DNA of 64,000 nucleotides, taken from NCBI GenBank assembly GCA_009360345.1, contig SPDP01000010.1:30495-94494 (forward strand), given 5' to 3'. This DNA comes from Alcaligenaceae bacterium SAGV5 (GTDB lineage: Bacteria; Pseudomonadota; Gammaproteobacteria; Burkholderiales; Burkholderiaceae_B). The translations under genes and the position numbers were made by a program. Positions 33,164-41,142 of the stretch are shown here, piece after piece. A model generated the notes under the pieces. The model was not told where the DNA came from, searched no databases, and saw only the letters and a list, made by a program, of their open reading frames with translations. Numbering within the stretch: the stretch's first letter is position 1; the number at the start of each line of letters is the position of its first letter.

Positions 33164-33904
33164 TTCGAAGCGATAGCCGATGTTGGTCAGCAGCAGGGTG
33201 TCCGACTTCTTCACCCCAGGCTGCGGATTGCTCATGTAGCGGTTCGACAGCGTGACCTTGAGCTCGATCTTCTTCGTGATGGACGTGGTGATGCCCGCGT
33301 CGAACTGGACGCGGTAGTCGCCGCCGTTGCTGATGTTGGGGTAAAGCGCCAGGCGCTGGTTGAGCGAGGTCGTGTCCGAGATCATGTGGGTGGACTCTTC
33401 CCCCAGCAGCAGTTCGGCCGAGTTGCGGGTCTCGGTGGTGAAGCGCTCGTGGTTGTACGCCAGGCCCGTGAACAGGTCGAAGATCGTCTTCTCGGTCTTG
33501 ATGATGTGCCGCCCGACGCCGGCCGCCGCGACGCCGCGCACGTCCAGTTCCTGCAGCTTGTCGTGTTCGATGTCCAGCGAACCGAAGCCGAAGGTCCGGT
33601 CGGTGATGTCGCGATCGTACTTGCCGCCCATGCGCAGCAGATTGGCGGTTTCGGAGCTGTTGCCGTTTTCCTTCTTGGTTCCGTACAGCGCCGTGAGCGT
33701 GAAGTTCAGGCGGTCCCGGTCCGTGGCGCGGCCCGCGTTGGCGCCCAGGTTGAACGAGGTGGAGTCGGTGTTGCCGGAAGCGAGGCTGGCGCCGGCGTTG
33801 ATGGAACCGCGCCACTTGCCGTCGGTCTTGAGCGGCGCTTGGGCCCATGCGGGCGCGGCGGCCAGAGCGAAGGCGAGGGGGGCGATATGTCGGGTCTTGA
33901 ACAT
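33161..33904 (-). CDS. DUF481 (YdiY-type) outer membrane protein
   Basis: The 247-residue protein has a signal peptide (MFKTRHIAPLAFALAAAPAW ending in AQA) and a beta-barrel-like mature part: WRGSINAGASLASGNTDSTS, then RYMSNPQPGVKKSDTLLLTN and the final aromatic GYRFE. This is the DUF481/YdiY family of outer membrane proteins, often salt-induced in the cases known. AAGGAGAA lies before ATG 33904. Confidence 0.85.
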   Translation of the reverse strand: MFKTRHIAPLAFALAAAPAWAQAPLKTDGKWRGSINAGASLASGNTDSTSFNLGANAGRATDRDRLNFTLTALYGTKKENGNSSETANLLRMGGKYDRDITDRTFGFGSLDIEHDKLQELDVRGVAAAGVGRHIIKTEKTIFDLFTGLAYNHERFTTETRNSAELLLGEESTHMISDTTSLNQRLALYPNISNGGDYRVQFDAGITTSITKKIELKVTLSNRYMSNPQPGVKKSDTLLLTNIGYRFE

Positions 33905-34218
33905 CGATGCGTTCTCCTTATTGCACCAGGCCGCATGACGGGCACGCGGCGGGACATCCTCAATGACGGGTTGCCATTCGGAGTGGGGTTGGACGAGTCC
34001 GCGGCCGGTCGCTGCGTGGCCGCGGGCGGCCGGGTCGAGGCTCGAAGGGGTAGCGTCGCGAGACGCGGTCTGGCACGGGAGAGCGGCGCGGCCGCTTCCC
34101 GGGTGGGGCACGCCGCAAGCAGGGCGCGCCGCCTGGGCGACGATGCGCCCAGGCATCACCATACACCGCCCATGTGGCCGGTGCCAACGTAGAATGGCGT
34201 GATCGCTCATTCCGGCGT
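33905..34218. other. divergent intergenic region
   Basis: No supportable gene in these 314 bases between the DUF481 and MscS genes. The sequence is GC-rich with open frames on several strands that look like composition artefacts. It should hold the two divergent promoters; I see no convincing -35/-10 pair. Confidence 0.4.
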
Positions 34219-35088
34219 ATGCCGATTCGCTTCATGGATGTCATCGTTTCGCTCTGGGACAGGCTGGTGGCGTGGTTCACCGCTTCCGATACCCCTGGCC
34301 AGCTCGTGGTCTCGCTGGTGGTGCTGCTTGCCGCCATGTTCGCCACGCGCGCCACCACGCGCTATTACCGGGGAAAAGGGTCGGGATCGACCGAAGAGCG
34401 CCGCACCAGCTACCTGACCGTGCGCAATTCCATCGTCATCGTGACGATGCTGCTGATGCTGTTCATCTGGGGCGGACAACTGCGCCATTTCGCGCTGTCG
34501 GTGGCGGCGCTGGCCGCCGCGGTGGCCATCGCCAGCAAGGAATACGTGATGAGCGCGCTCGGGTCGCTGATGCGGGCGACCCAGCGGACCTACTCGGTGG
34601 GCGACGTGATCGAAATGAGCGGCATGAAGGGCGAGGTGCTGACCATTGACCTGTTCACCACGGCGCTGCTGGAGCAGACGTCGTCGGGCCTGGTCACCGG
34701 CCGCGTCTGCCGCTTTCCCAACATGATGCTGCTGCTCAACCCCGTGCGCACGATCTCGGCCATGGGCACGTTCGTGCTCGAGTCGGTGCGGGTGCCGCTG
34801 GAGCCGGGGGACGACATCCCGGCGGCCCAGGAGCGGCTGCTGCGGGCGGGCAGGGAGGTGTGCGAACCCTGGCTGGAACAGGCGGACGTGCATTTCCGCC
34901 ATATCGAAGGCGCCTACCTGATCGCACTGCCCGCCAGCGAGCCGTTGGCCGTGATCGAGCCCGTCGATCCCAAGCGGCTGGACGTGGTGCTGCGGTTCCC
35001 CTGCCCCAGCAACCGGCGCGTGCGCACCGGCCAGGAAGTCCTGACCCACTACTACCGGCAATTGCAGGAGCAGGCGGCGGGCGGCTGA
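34219..35088 (+). CDS. MscS-family mechanosensitive channel
   Basis: The 289-residue protein has three N-terminal membrane helices (PGQLVVSLVVLLAAMFATRA; NSIVIVTMLLMLFIWGG; FALSVAALAAAVAIASKEYV) and then the MscS beta domain: RTYSVGDVIEMSGMKGEVLT, followed by FPNMMLLLNPV. MscS channels release solutes on osmotic downshock. The start may be ATG 34219 or 34234. ubiH-like follows 41 bases downstream. Confidence 0.85.
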   Translation: MPIRFMDVIVSLWDRLVAWFTASDTPGQLVVSLVVLLAAMFATRATTRYYRGKGSGSTEERRTSYLTVRNSIVIVTMLLMLFIWGGQLRHFALSVAALAAAVAIASKEYVMSALGSLMRATQRTYSVGDVIEMSGMKGEVLTIDLFTTALLEQTSSGLVTGRVCRFPNMMLLLNPVRTISAMGTFVLESVRVPLEPGDDIPAAQERLLRAGREVCEPWLEQADVHFRHIEGAYLIALPASEPLAVIEPVDPKRLDVVLRFPCPSNRRVRTGQEVLTHYYRQLQEQAAGG

Positions 35089-35129
35089 GCCCGGCGCTGT
35101 ACACTGGCGCCTGTAGCGTCGTTCCTGCC

Positions 35130-36368
35130 ATGACCCAAGCCACTTCTTCCCAAGCGGACATCATCGTCGTCGGTACCGGCATCGCCGGACTGGCCGCCGC
35201 GCTCGCGTTGGCCCGCCAGGGGCTGCGCGTAGGCCTGCTGGGCCCGCGCGCGCCCTTGCCCGCGCCGGTGGTGGGCAGCTTCGATCCGCGCGTCTACGCG
35301 CTTTCGCCGTCCAGCCGTGAACTGCTGGACGGCCTCGGGATCTGGGAGGCCCTGCCGGCCGAGCGAATCACCGGCGTGCGGCGGATGGAAATCCTGGGCG
35401 ATCGGCCCGCCTGGGGCGATCGCCCAGGCCGGCTCGCGCTGTCGGCGTGGCAGGCCGGTTGCGATCACCTGGCCTGGATCGCCGAGTCGCGTGAGCTGGA
35501 ACGGGTCTTGAGGCAGGCGGTGCAGTGGTCCGGCATACGCTGGACGACCGAGGATTTCGTCGCGCTCGATGGCGGGCGCGATGCGGATGGGGTGACCCTG
35601 CGGACGTCCGGCGGCCAGGCGCTGCGGGCGCGGTTGGCGGTGGCGGCGGACGGGGCCGATTCGGCGTTGCGCGAGGCCGCGGGGCTGCATGCCCAGCGAT
35701 CGGACTACGGGGCGACCGGCGTCGTCGTGCACCTGGCCGCGGAACTGCCGCACCAGGAGTGCGCCTGCCAATGGTTCACGCCCGATGGCATCCTGGCCTT
35801 GCTGCCGATGCCCGATGCCGATGACGGCCCGCAGGTCTCGATGGTCTGGTCGATGCCGCGCGCGCAGGCCGCCGCCTTGCTGGCGCTGCCCGAGCCGGAT
35901 CGCGCGCCGGCGCTGGAGGCGCGGCTGGCCGCGGCCACCGGGGGCCGGCTGGGCGCGCTGCGCGTGCGCAGTCCGCTGTTCGGTTTCCCGCTGGTCCTGC
36001 AGCATTGTCCGCAGCTCTCCCATCGTGGCGTGGTTCTGCTGGGCGATGCCGCCCATGTGGTGCATCCGCTGGCAGGCCAGGGCCTGAACCTGGGGCTGGG
36101 CGACGTCAAGGCGCTGGCGGAAGTGCTGGGCGGCCGTGAGCCGTTCCGCACCGTCGGCGATCCCCGGTTGCTGCGCCGCTACGAACGGGCTCGCGCCGAG
36201 CCGCTGCTGGCCATGCGCGCCGTGACCGACGGGTTGTTCCATCTGTTCGGCACCCAGGCGGGGCCGGTCGCCTGGCTGCGCAATGCCGGGCTGGACTTCG
36301 TGGATCGCGTGCCTTTGCTCAAGCGTATGCTGGTGAACGGTGCGTCGGGTACGGGAACCCGCGCCTGA
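35130..36368 (+). CDS. UbiH/UbiF-type FAD-dependent ubiquinone biosynthesis hydroxylase
   Basis: The 412-residue protein has an N-terminal FAD-binding motif (IIVVGTGIAGLAAALALARQ), the DG motif in AVAADGADSALREAAG and the GD motif LLGDAAHVVHPLAGQGLNLG near the C-terminus, which is the UbiH/COQ6 signature. It should hydroxylate the ubiquinone ring; which position cannot be told from sequence alone. It is followed by dsbC-like. Confidence 0.88.
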   Translation: MTQATSSQADIIVVGTGIAGLAAALALARQGLRVGLLGPRAPLPAPVVGSFDPRVYALSPSSRELLDGLGIWEALPAERITGVRRMEILGDRPAWGDRPGRLALSAWQAGCDHLAWIAESRELERVLRQAVQWSGIRWTTEDFVALDGGRDADGVTLRTSGGQALRARLAVAADGADSALREAAGLHAQRSDYGATGVVVHLAAELPHQECACQWFTPDGILALLPMPDADDGPQVSMVWSMPRAQAAALLALPEPDRAPALEARLAAATGGRLGALRVRSPLFGFPLVLQHCPQLSHRGVVLLGDAAHVVHPLAGQGLNLGLGDVKALAEVLGGREPFRTVGDPRLLRRYERARAEPLLAMRAVTDGLFHLFGTQAGPVAWLRNAGLDFVDRVPLLKRMLVNGASGTGTRA

Positions 36369-36398
36369 CGGGCGCGGTCCGACTGTTTAGGAGATTCG

Positions 36399-37139
36399 AT
36401 GAAACGCATGCTGACTTCCCTGTTGCTGACCGCGGCCATGGCCGCGCCCGTGTCCATGGCGTGGGCGCAAACCGCGAGCAAGAACGCGCCGACCACCGAG
36501 GAAGCGGTCAAGCAGCGCTTCGTGCAGCGTTTCGGCGAAGTGGGCGTCGAGGGCGTGTCCCGCACGCCCTATGGCCTGTACGAGGTGCGCATCGGCGGCG
36601 AGCTGGTCTACACCGACGAGAAAGTCAGCTTCGTGCTGGACGGCAACCTGATCGACGCCTCGACCCGGAAGAACTTGACGCGCGAGCGCAAGGAGCAATT
36701 GCTGGCCGTGAAGTTCGACGAACTGCCGCTGAACCTCGCCATCAAGCAGGTGCGGGGCAACGGCTCGCGTCGCATCGCGTTGTTCGAAGACCCCAATTGC
36801 GGCTATTGCAAGCAGTTGCGCCGTTCGATGGAAGGCATCGATAACGTGACCATCTATACCTTCCTCTATCCCATCCTGTCGCCTGACTCCTCCGTCAAGT
36901 CGCAGGCGGTCTGGTGCGCGCCGGACAAGGGCAAGGCCTGGGATGAATGGATGCTCAACGGCAAGACGCCCAAGTCCGCCACGTGCGATGCGCCGCTCAA
37001 GGAACTGCTGGCGCTGGGCAAGAAGTTGCAGGTGACCGGCACCCCCACCATCATCTTCGGCGACGATACCCGGGTGGGGGGCGCGATTCCGGCCGAACGA
37101 CTGCGCCAGAAACTCGATTCCCTGGGCAAGGCCAGCTGA
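36399..37139 (+). CDS. dsbC: DsbC-type disulfide isomerase
   Basis: The 246-residue protein has a signal peptide (MKRMLTSLLLTAAMAAPVSM, cleaved near AWAQ), an N-terminal dimerisation domain (about 30-95) and a thioredoxin domain with CGYC (C134-C137) in FEDPNCGYCKQLRR and the cis-Pro loop VTGTPTIIFGD. It reshuffles disulfides in the periplasm. AGGAG precedes ATG 36399. Convergent with mltA. Confidence 0.92.
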   Translation: MKRMLTSLLLTAAMAAPVSMAWAQTASKNAPTTEEAVKQRFVQRFGEVGVEGVSRTPYGLYEVRIGGELVYTDEKVSFVLDGNLIDASTRKNLTRERKEQLLAVKFDELPLNLAIKQVRGNGSRRIALFEDPNCGYCKQLRRSMEGIDNVTIYTFLYPILSPDSSVKSQAVWCAPDKGKAWDEWMLNGKTPKSATCDAPLKELLALGKKLQVTGTPTIIFGDDTRVGGAIPAERLRQKLDSLGKAS

Positions 37140-37158
37140 GGCCGGCCCGGGGCGGGAG

Positions 37159-38547
37159 TCAGCGCGCCGGCGCCGGTACCCCTTCGTTCTTCGGCCACAG
37201 TACCCACAGCCGGGTCGGCTGCTTCATGCGGCCCGCCATTTCTCCGGCCTCGTCGCCGAATCCCCAGAACAGATCCACCCGGGCCGGGCCCTTGATGGCC
37301 GTGCCGGTGTCCTGGGCCAGCGCCACGACGTTCATGGGCTGGCGCGAAGCCGGCTGGGTGGTCGACAGGAACACCGGGCTGCCCAGCGGCACGATGGACG
37401 GATCCACGGCCAGCGAGCGATGGGGCGTCAGGGGCAGGCCCATGGCGCCGCGCGGCCCTTCGGAAGGATCGACGACCGCTTCCTCGCGGAAGAACACCAC
37501 CGCCGGGTTGGCGTTGAGCATTTCCTTGACGCGGGCGGGATTGCGCCGGGCCCAGGCCCGTATGCCTTGCATCGACGCCTGCGCCGGCGTCAGCTCTCCC
37601 TTGTCGATCAGCCACTTGCCGATCGAGACGTAGGGGTGGCCGTTGTGGTCGGCATAGGCCACGCGGATGGTGCCGCCCTGGCCGGGACCGGTATCGAGCA
37701 CCGCGCGGCCGGTGCCCTGCACCTGCAGGAAGAAGGCGTCGACCGGGTCGTTGACCCAGACGATGGCCGGCGGCTGGCGCTCGGGCCGTTCGATCTCGCC
37801 GCGGGTGTCGTAAGGCACGACGCGCTTGCCGTCGAGCTTGCCCCGCACGCGCTTGCCCACCAATTCCGGATACAGGCCCCCCAGGTCTATGGTCAGCAGG
37901 TCGGGGGGGACCGCGTAGAGCGGCCACTGGTAGGCGCCGCCGCGCTCGCGCGAGGCGTGGACCAGCGGTTCGTAGTAGCTCGTGGCCAGGCCAGCGGCGA
38001 CTTCGCTGCCGGGGCCGCGTACCGTCCACGGTTGCAGCCATTGCTCCATGAAGGCGCGTACCTGGTCGGCCGAGGGCGTGAGAGGCAGGTCGCGCGCGGC
38101 GGCGCATGCCTGCTGCCAGGCATAGGGGTCGGCCATGGGCGGGGCGGTATTGGAAACCGGCCGGCCGGTGCGCAGGATGATGGACCGGCAGTTGGCCAGG
38201 AACGGGCGCCAGATTGCCTCGACCGTATCGGTCCGCCATCCCGGCAACTGCTGCCAGGTCCCGCGCACGAAGTGCTTGCTGCTTGGCAGGGCCGGCTTGC
38301 TGGCCGGCCGGGGGACGGGCGGGGGCAGCGGCCTGGCGCCGTCGGGCACCGGCGCGGGCGCCGCCGTGGCCGGCGGGGCGGTCACGACGGGCTGGGCCGG
38401 CGCCGTGCCCGCCTCCGGCAGGGGCTGCACCGTGCCGGCCGGCTGCGCGCAGCCGGCCACGGCCGCGGCCAGCGCGAGCGCGGGCAGGGGGAAGCGGTTA
38501 AATTGGCGGCAATGCCAGTTTCTGGCAATGAACTCGCGAAGGGACAT
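37159..38547 (-). CDS. mltA: murein transglycosylase A (lipoprotein)
   Basis: The 462-residue protein has a lipoprotein signal with lipobox AVAGC, a Pro/Ala-rich stalk (about 45-100), then the MltA domain and 3D domain. YYEPLVHASRERGGAYQWPL, then WVNDPVDAFFLQVQGTGRA and DTGTAIKGPARVDLFWGFGD contain the catalytic aspartates. It cleaves peptidoglycan glycan strands, forming anhydro-muropeptides. The ATG at 38547 is one base from the ATG of a divergent small gene. Confidence 0.93.
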   Translation of the reverse strand: MSLREFIARNWHCRQFNRFPLPALALAAAVAGCAQPAGTVQPLPEAGTAPAQPVVTAPPATAAPAPVPDGARPLPPPVPRPASKPALPSSKHFVRGTWQQLPGWRTDTVEAIWRPFLANCRSIILRTGRPVSNTAPPMADPYAWQQACAAARDLPLTPSADQVRAFMEQWLQPWTVRGPGSEVAAGLATSYYEPLVHASRERGGAYQWPLYAVPPDLLTIDLGGLYPELVGKRVRGKLDGKRVVPYDTRGEIERPERQPPAIVWVNDPVDAFFLQVQGTGRAVLDTGPGQGGTIRVAYADHNGHPYVSIGKWLIDKGELTPAQASMQGIRAWARRNPARVKEMLNANPAVVFFREEAVVDPSEGPRGAMGLPLTPHRSLAVDPSIVPLGSPVFLSTTQPASRQPMNVVALAQDTGTAIKGPARVDLFWGFGDEAGEMAGRMKQPTRLWVLWPKNEGVPAPAR

Positions 38548-38548
38548 T

Positions 38549-38731
38549 ATGTGGTTGCTCCTGCTGGAAGCGTTCCTGGCGCTTTCCATACTGGTATTCA
38601 TCGTGGTGTGGACCATGCGAGGTAGGCGGAATCCCCCGGCTGCGCGCTCCGCACATCCTCCGGCCGAGCCGGATCCATCGCAGCCCGGATCCCCATCGTC
38701 GCAGCCCGAAAGGGATGCCCGGGAGCCGTAG
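38549..38731 (+). CDS. 60-residue membrane protein
   Basis: The product has one N-terminal helix, MWLLLLEAFLALSILVFIVV, and a hydrophilic Pro/Ser-rich tail. It starts within two bases of the divergent mltA start, so the two share their promoter region. Position and codon use support expression; function unknown. Confidence 0.6.
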   Translation: MWLLLLEAFLALSILVFIVVWTMRGRRNPPAARSAHPPAEPDPSQPGSPSSQPERDAREP

Positions 38732-38926
38732 GGAGTCTCATATTCCAGAGCGCCGCCCGACCCAGGGCACAGCGGATCCGGCTTCGCCGGTCCGCCGGTG
38801 CCGCCCCCGGGACCCGGTGCCGGGCCGCCCCAAGCCGGGTCCCGGCCCCCTCGGGGGGCTGCCGCGTAGCGGCTGGGGGTCCACCATTCGGGGCGCGCGT
38901 CAGCGCATAGGGGGGGACCTCACCCA
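38732..38926. repeat. GC-rich intergenic repeat, copy B
   Basis: The region holds CCCGGTGCCGGG-type and CCCCCTCGGGGGGCTGCCGCG stems and then GCGCGCGTCAGCGCATAGGGGGGG with CCTCACC, just before the apaG stop. It matches the plan of copy A. No gene is supportable in it. Confidence 0.55.
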
Positions 38927-39301
38927 TCAGTGCAGCGTCCGGGGCATGGCGAGGACGAATTCGGGGATGTCGACCTCGAAGGGCATGCCGTTCTCACCCA
39001 CGCAGTGGTAGGTGCCGCGCATGGTGCCCACCGGCGTGGAAAGCGGGCAGCCGCTGGTGTATTCGAAGCTTTCGCCGGGCTGCAGCAGGGGCTGCTGGCC
39101 CACGACCCCCAGGCCCCGGACTTCCTGTTCCTGCTGATTGCCGTCGGTGATGATCCAGTGGCGGCTGATCAACTGGGCGGGTTCGGATCCGCTGTTGGTG
39201 ATGCGGATGGTGTACGCGAAGACGTACTGCCGCTTGCCCGGGTCGGATTGTTCGGCCAGGTAGCGGGGCTGTACGGTAACCGTCAGTTCATGAGATTTCA
39301 T
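38927..39301 (-). CDS. apaG: ApaG protein
   Basis: The 124-residue protein matches ApaG in length and sequence: YVFAYTIRITNSGSEPAQLI, HWIITDGNQQEQEVRGLGVV and the GxGxxG-like VVGQQPLLQPGESFEYTSG, then GTMRGTYHCVGENG. ApaG adopts a fibronectin-III-like fold; its role (Co2+ tolerance, Ap4A) is not settled. Divergent from rpe. Confidence 0.95.
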   Translation of the reverse strand: MKSHELTVTVQPRYLAEQSDPGKRQYVFAYTIRITNSGSEPAQLISRHWIITDGNQQEQEVRGLGVVGQQPLLQPGESFEYTSGCPLSTPVGTMRGTYHCVGENGMPFEVDIPEFVLAMPRTLH

Positions 39302-39420
39302 GCGTGCGCCATAGGGATCTGACAAGCTTCTACAATGGGAGGCATCCGGCCGGGCCGGCATCAGCGGGCGCGGCGTCCGCAGGCATGCCCAGCGGCCTGC
39401 TCCTGTAAACGGAATATCTT

Positions 39421-40137
39421 ATGCCAGCCTTCACCATTTCCGGGCCCGCGTCCACGCGTATCGCCCCCAGCATTCTATCCGCCGATTTCGCCCGCTTGGG
39501 GGAAGAGGTGCGCAATGTCGTGGCTGCCGGTGCGGATTGGATACATTTCGACGTGATGGACAACCATTACGTGCCTAACCTGACCATCGGCCCCATGGTC
39601 TGCGAGGCCATCCGCCCCCACGTGCAGGTGCCCATCGACGTGCACCTGATGGTGGAACCGGTGGATGCATTGATCCCCATGTTCGCCAAGGCCGGCGCCG
39701 ATGTCATCACCTTCCATCCCGAAGCCTCGCGCCACGTCGACCGCACCCTGGCGCTGATCCGCGACCACGGCTGTCAGGCCGGGCTGGTGTTCAACCCCGC
39801 CACGCCCCTGGACTGGATGGATCACGTGATGGACAAGCTCGACATCGTATTGCTGATGTCGGTCAACCCCGGCTTCGGAGGCCAGAGCTTCCTGCCCTCC
39901 ACGCTGGACAAGCTGCGCCAGGCGCGCGGCCGGCTGGACCGCTGGCAGGCGGAAACCGGCCGCGCCATCGCGCTGGAGGTCGACGGCGGGGTGAAGGCCG
40001 ACAACATCGCCGCCATCCGCGCGGCGGGCGCCGATACCTTCGTCGCGGGGTCGGCGATCTTCGGCAAGCCCGACTACGCGGCGGTCATCAAGGACATGCG
40101 TGCGCAGATCGCCAAGGGCGATGCGTCCTACGCCTGA
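39421..40137 (+). CDS. rpe: ribulose-phosphate 3-epimerase
   Basis: The 238-residue TIM-barrel enzyme contains APSILSADFARLGEEV, HFDVMDNHYVPNLTIGP and LLMSVNPGFGGQSF, with metal ligands in DVMD and the catalytic Asp in VDGG. It interconverts ribulose- and xylulose-5-phosphate. The order rpe-gph-trpE is known in related beta-proteobacteria. Confidence 0.96.
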   Translation: MPAFTISGPASTRIAPSILSADFARLGEEVRNVVAAGADWIHFDVMDNHYVPNLTIGPMVCEAIRPHVQVPIDVHLMVEPVDALIPMFAKAGADVITFHPEASRHVDRTLALIRDHGCQAGLVFNPATPLDWMDHVMDKLDIVLLMSVNPGFGGQSFLPSTLDKLRQARGRLDRWQAETGRAIALEVDGGVKADNIAAIRAAGADTFVAGSAIFGKPDYAAVIKDMRAQIAKGDASYA

Positions 40138-40165
40138 GCCTGAACCCGGAAAGCAAGGAGCCAGC

Positions 40166-40876
40166 ATGAGTTTTCGCGCCGTACTGATCGATCTCGACGG
40201 GACCCTGGTGGATTCCGTGCCCGACCTGGCGCGCGCCGCGAACATCATGCGGGTCGAGTTCGGGCTGGTGCCGCTGCGCGAGGACGTGATCGCCACCTTC
40301 GTCGGCAAGGGGATGGAGAACCTGGTGCACCGCGCGCTGTCGGGCAGCCTGGACGGCATCGCAGAGCAGGAGCGCTTCCCGGCGGCGCTGGATGTTTTCC
40401 GCGATGCCTACCAGGAGGTCAACGGCGAAACGGCGCGCATCTTCGATGGCGTGATCGAAGGCCTGCAAGCCATGCGGGCGCAGGGGCTGCGCATCGCGGT
40501 CGTGACCAACAAACCGGCCGAGTTCACCGCGCCGCTGCTGGAGCGGATCGGGCTGCGCGCCTATTTCGACGCCGTGGTCAGCGGCGACAGCGTCGCCCGC
40601 AAGAAGCCGGATCCCGATCCCGTGCTGCATGCCTGCGAACTGCTGGGCGTCACCCCGGCCGAGGCCGTGGTGGTGGGCGACTCCATGAACGACGCCTCCG
40701 CGGCCAAGGCCGCCGGGTGCCGCGTGCTGCTCGTGCCGTATGGCTACAACGAGGGGCGCGATGTGCATGCCATCGAGTCCGATGGTATAGTTTCCACGCT
40801 TGTCGAGGCGGCGCAGTGGATTTCCCAGTCGCAGGTCCTGTCCCGGACCACGGTGGTTCCGCCGGCATCGCTCTAG
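40166..40876 (+). CDS. gph: phosphoglycolate phosphatase
   Basis: The 236-residue HAD enzyme shows LIDLDGTLVDSVPDLARA (nucleophile Asp), VVTNKPAEFTAPLLE and KPDPDPVLHA with VVVGDSMNDASAAKAAG. It removes phosphate from 2-phosphoglycolate. AAGGAG precedes ATG 40166. A TATAGT box (40786-40791) inside its 3' end is a possible start for the trp leader transcript. Confidence 0.94.
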   Translation: MSFRAVLIDLDGTLVDSVPDLARAANIMRVEFGLVPLREDVIATFVGKGMENLVHRALSGSLDGIAEQERFPAALDVFRDAYQEVNGETARIFDGVIEGLQAMRAQGLRIAVVTNKPAEFTAPLLERIGLRAYFDAVVSGDSVARKKPDPDPVLHACELLGVTPAEAVVVGDSMNDASAAKAAGCRVLLVPYGYNEGRDVHAIESDGIVSTLVEAAQWISQSQVLSRTTVVPPASL

Positions 40877-40904
40877 TTTCTTCCCAGGGTTCTTTCCCGC
40901 ACAT

Positions 40905-40982
40905 ATGGTTGCCATGACTCGGTCGTCCGTCCAAACCTGCGCCTGGTGGCGCTGGTGGCGTTCGTCTGCCGGGTGGTGGTGA
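40905..40982 (+). CDS. trpL: tryptophan leader peptide of trpE
   Basis: A 25-codon ORF (ATG 40905; second ATG 40914 gives 22) lies 160 bases before trpE. Six of its codons are Trp, in three pairs within the last 12 codons: CAWWRWWRSSAGWW and stop. A ribosome stalled for charged tRNA-Trp would change the folding of the RNA downstream. There is no strong ribosome site, as only CCCGCACAT precedes it. This is a classic attenuator leader. Confidence 0.9.
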   Translation: MVAMTRSSVQTCAWWRWWRSSAGWW

Positions 40983-40990
40983 TTCTCTCC

Positions 40991-41020
40991 GGCCGTATGT
41001 CAGCGCGCTGACCGGCCTTT
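40991..41020 (+). terminator. trp attenuator hairpin
   Basis: GGCCG (40991-40995) pairs with CGGCC (41013-41017) and the inner TCAGCG/CGCTGA (41000-41011) pairs on itself, followed by TTT. It begins eight bases after the trpL stop. The T-run is short, so termination may be weak or need help. Confidence 0.6.
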
Positions 41021-41142
41021 GGCAAAATCCCGTACGAATCTCCCCGCCCGAGTCCTTGCCGGACCGTCGGGGCATGTCTGCTCGTGGGTTCCGGACAAGG
41101 TCTCCGGCGGAACCGCAACATTCCCCGCGATACGAGGCAAAC

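Noticed and set aside
40755..40795. Full promoter for trpE inside gph (TGTGCA-N18-TATAGT)
   Set aside because: The -10 box is good but the -35 matches only half of the consensus; kept as a possibility in the gph entry and not listed as a feature.
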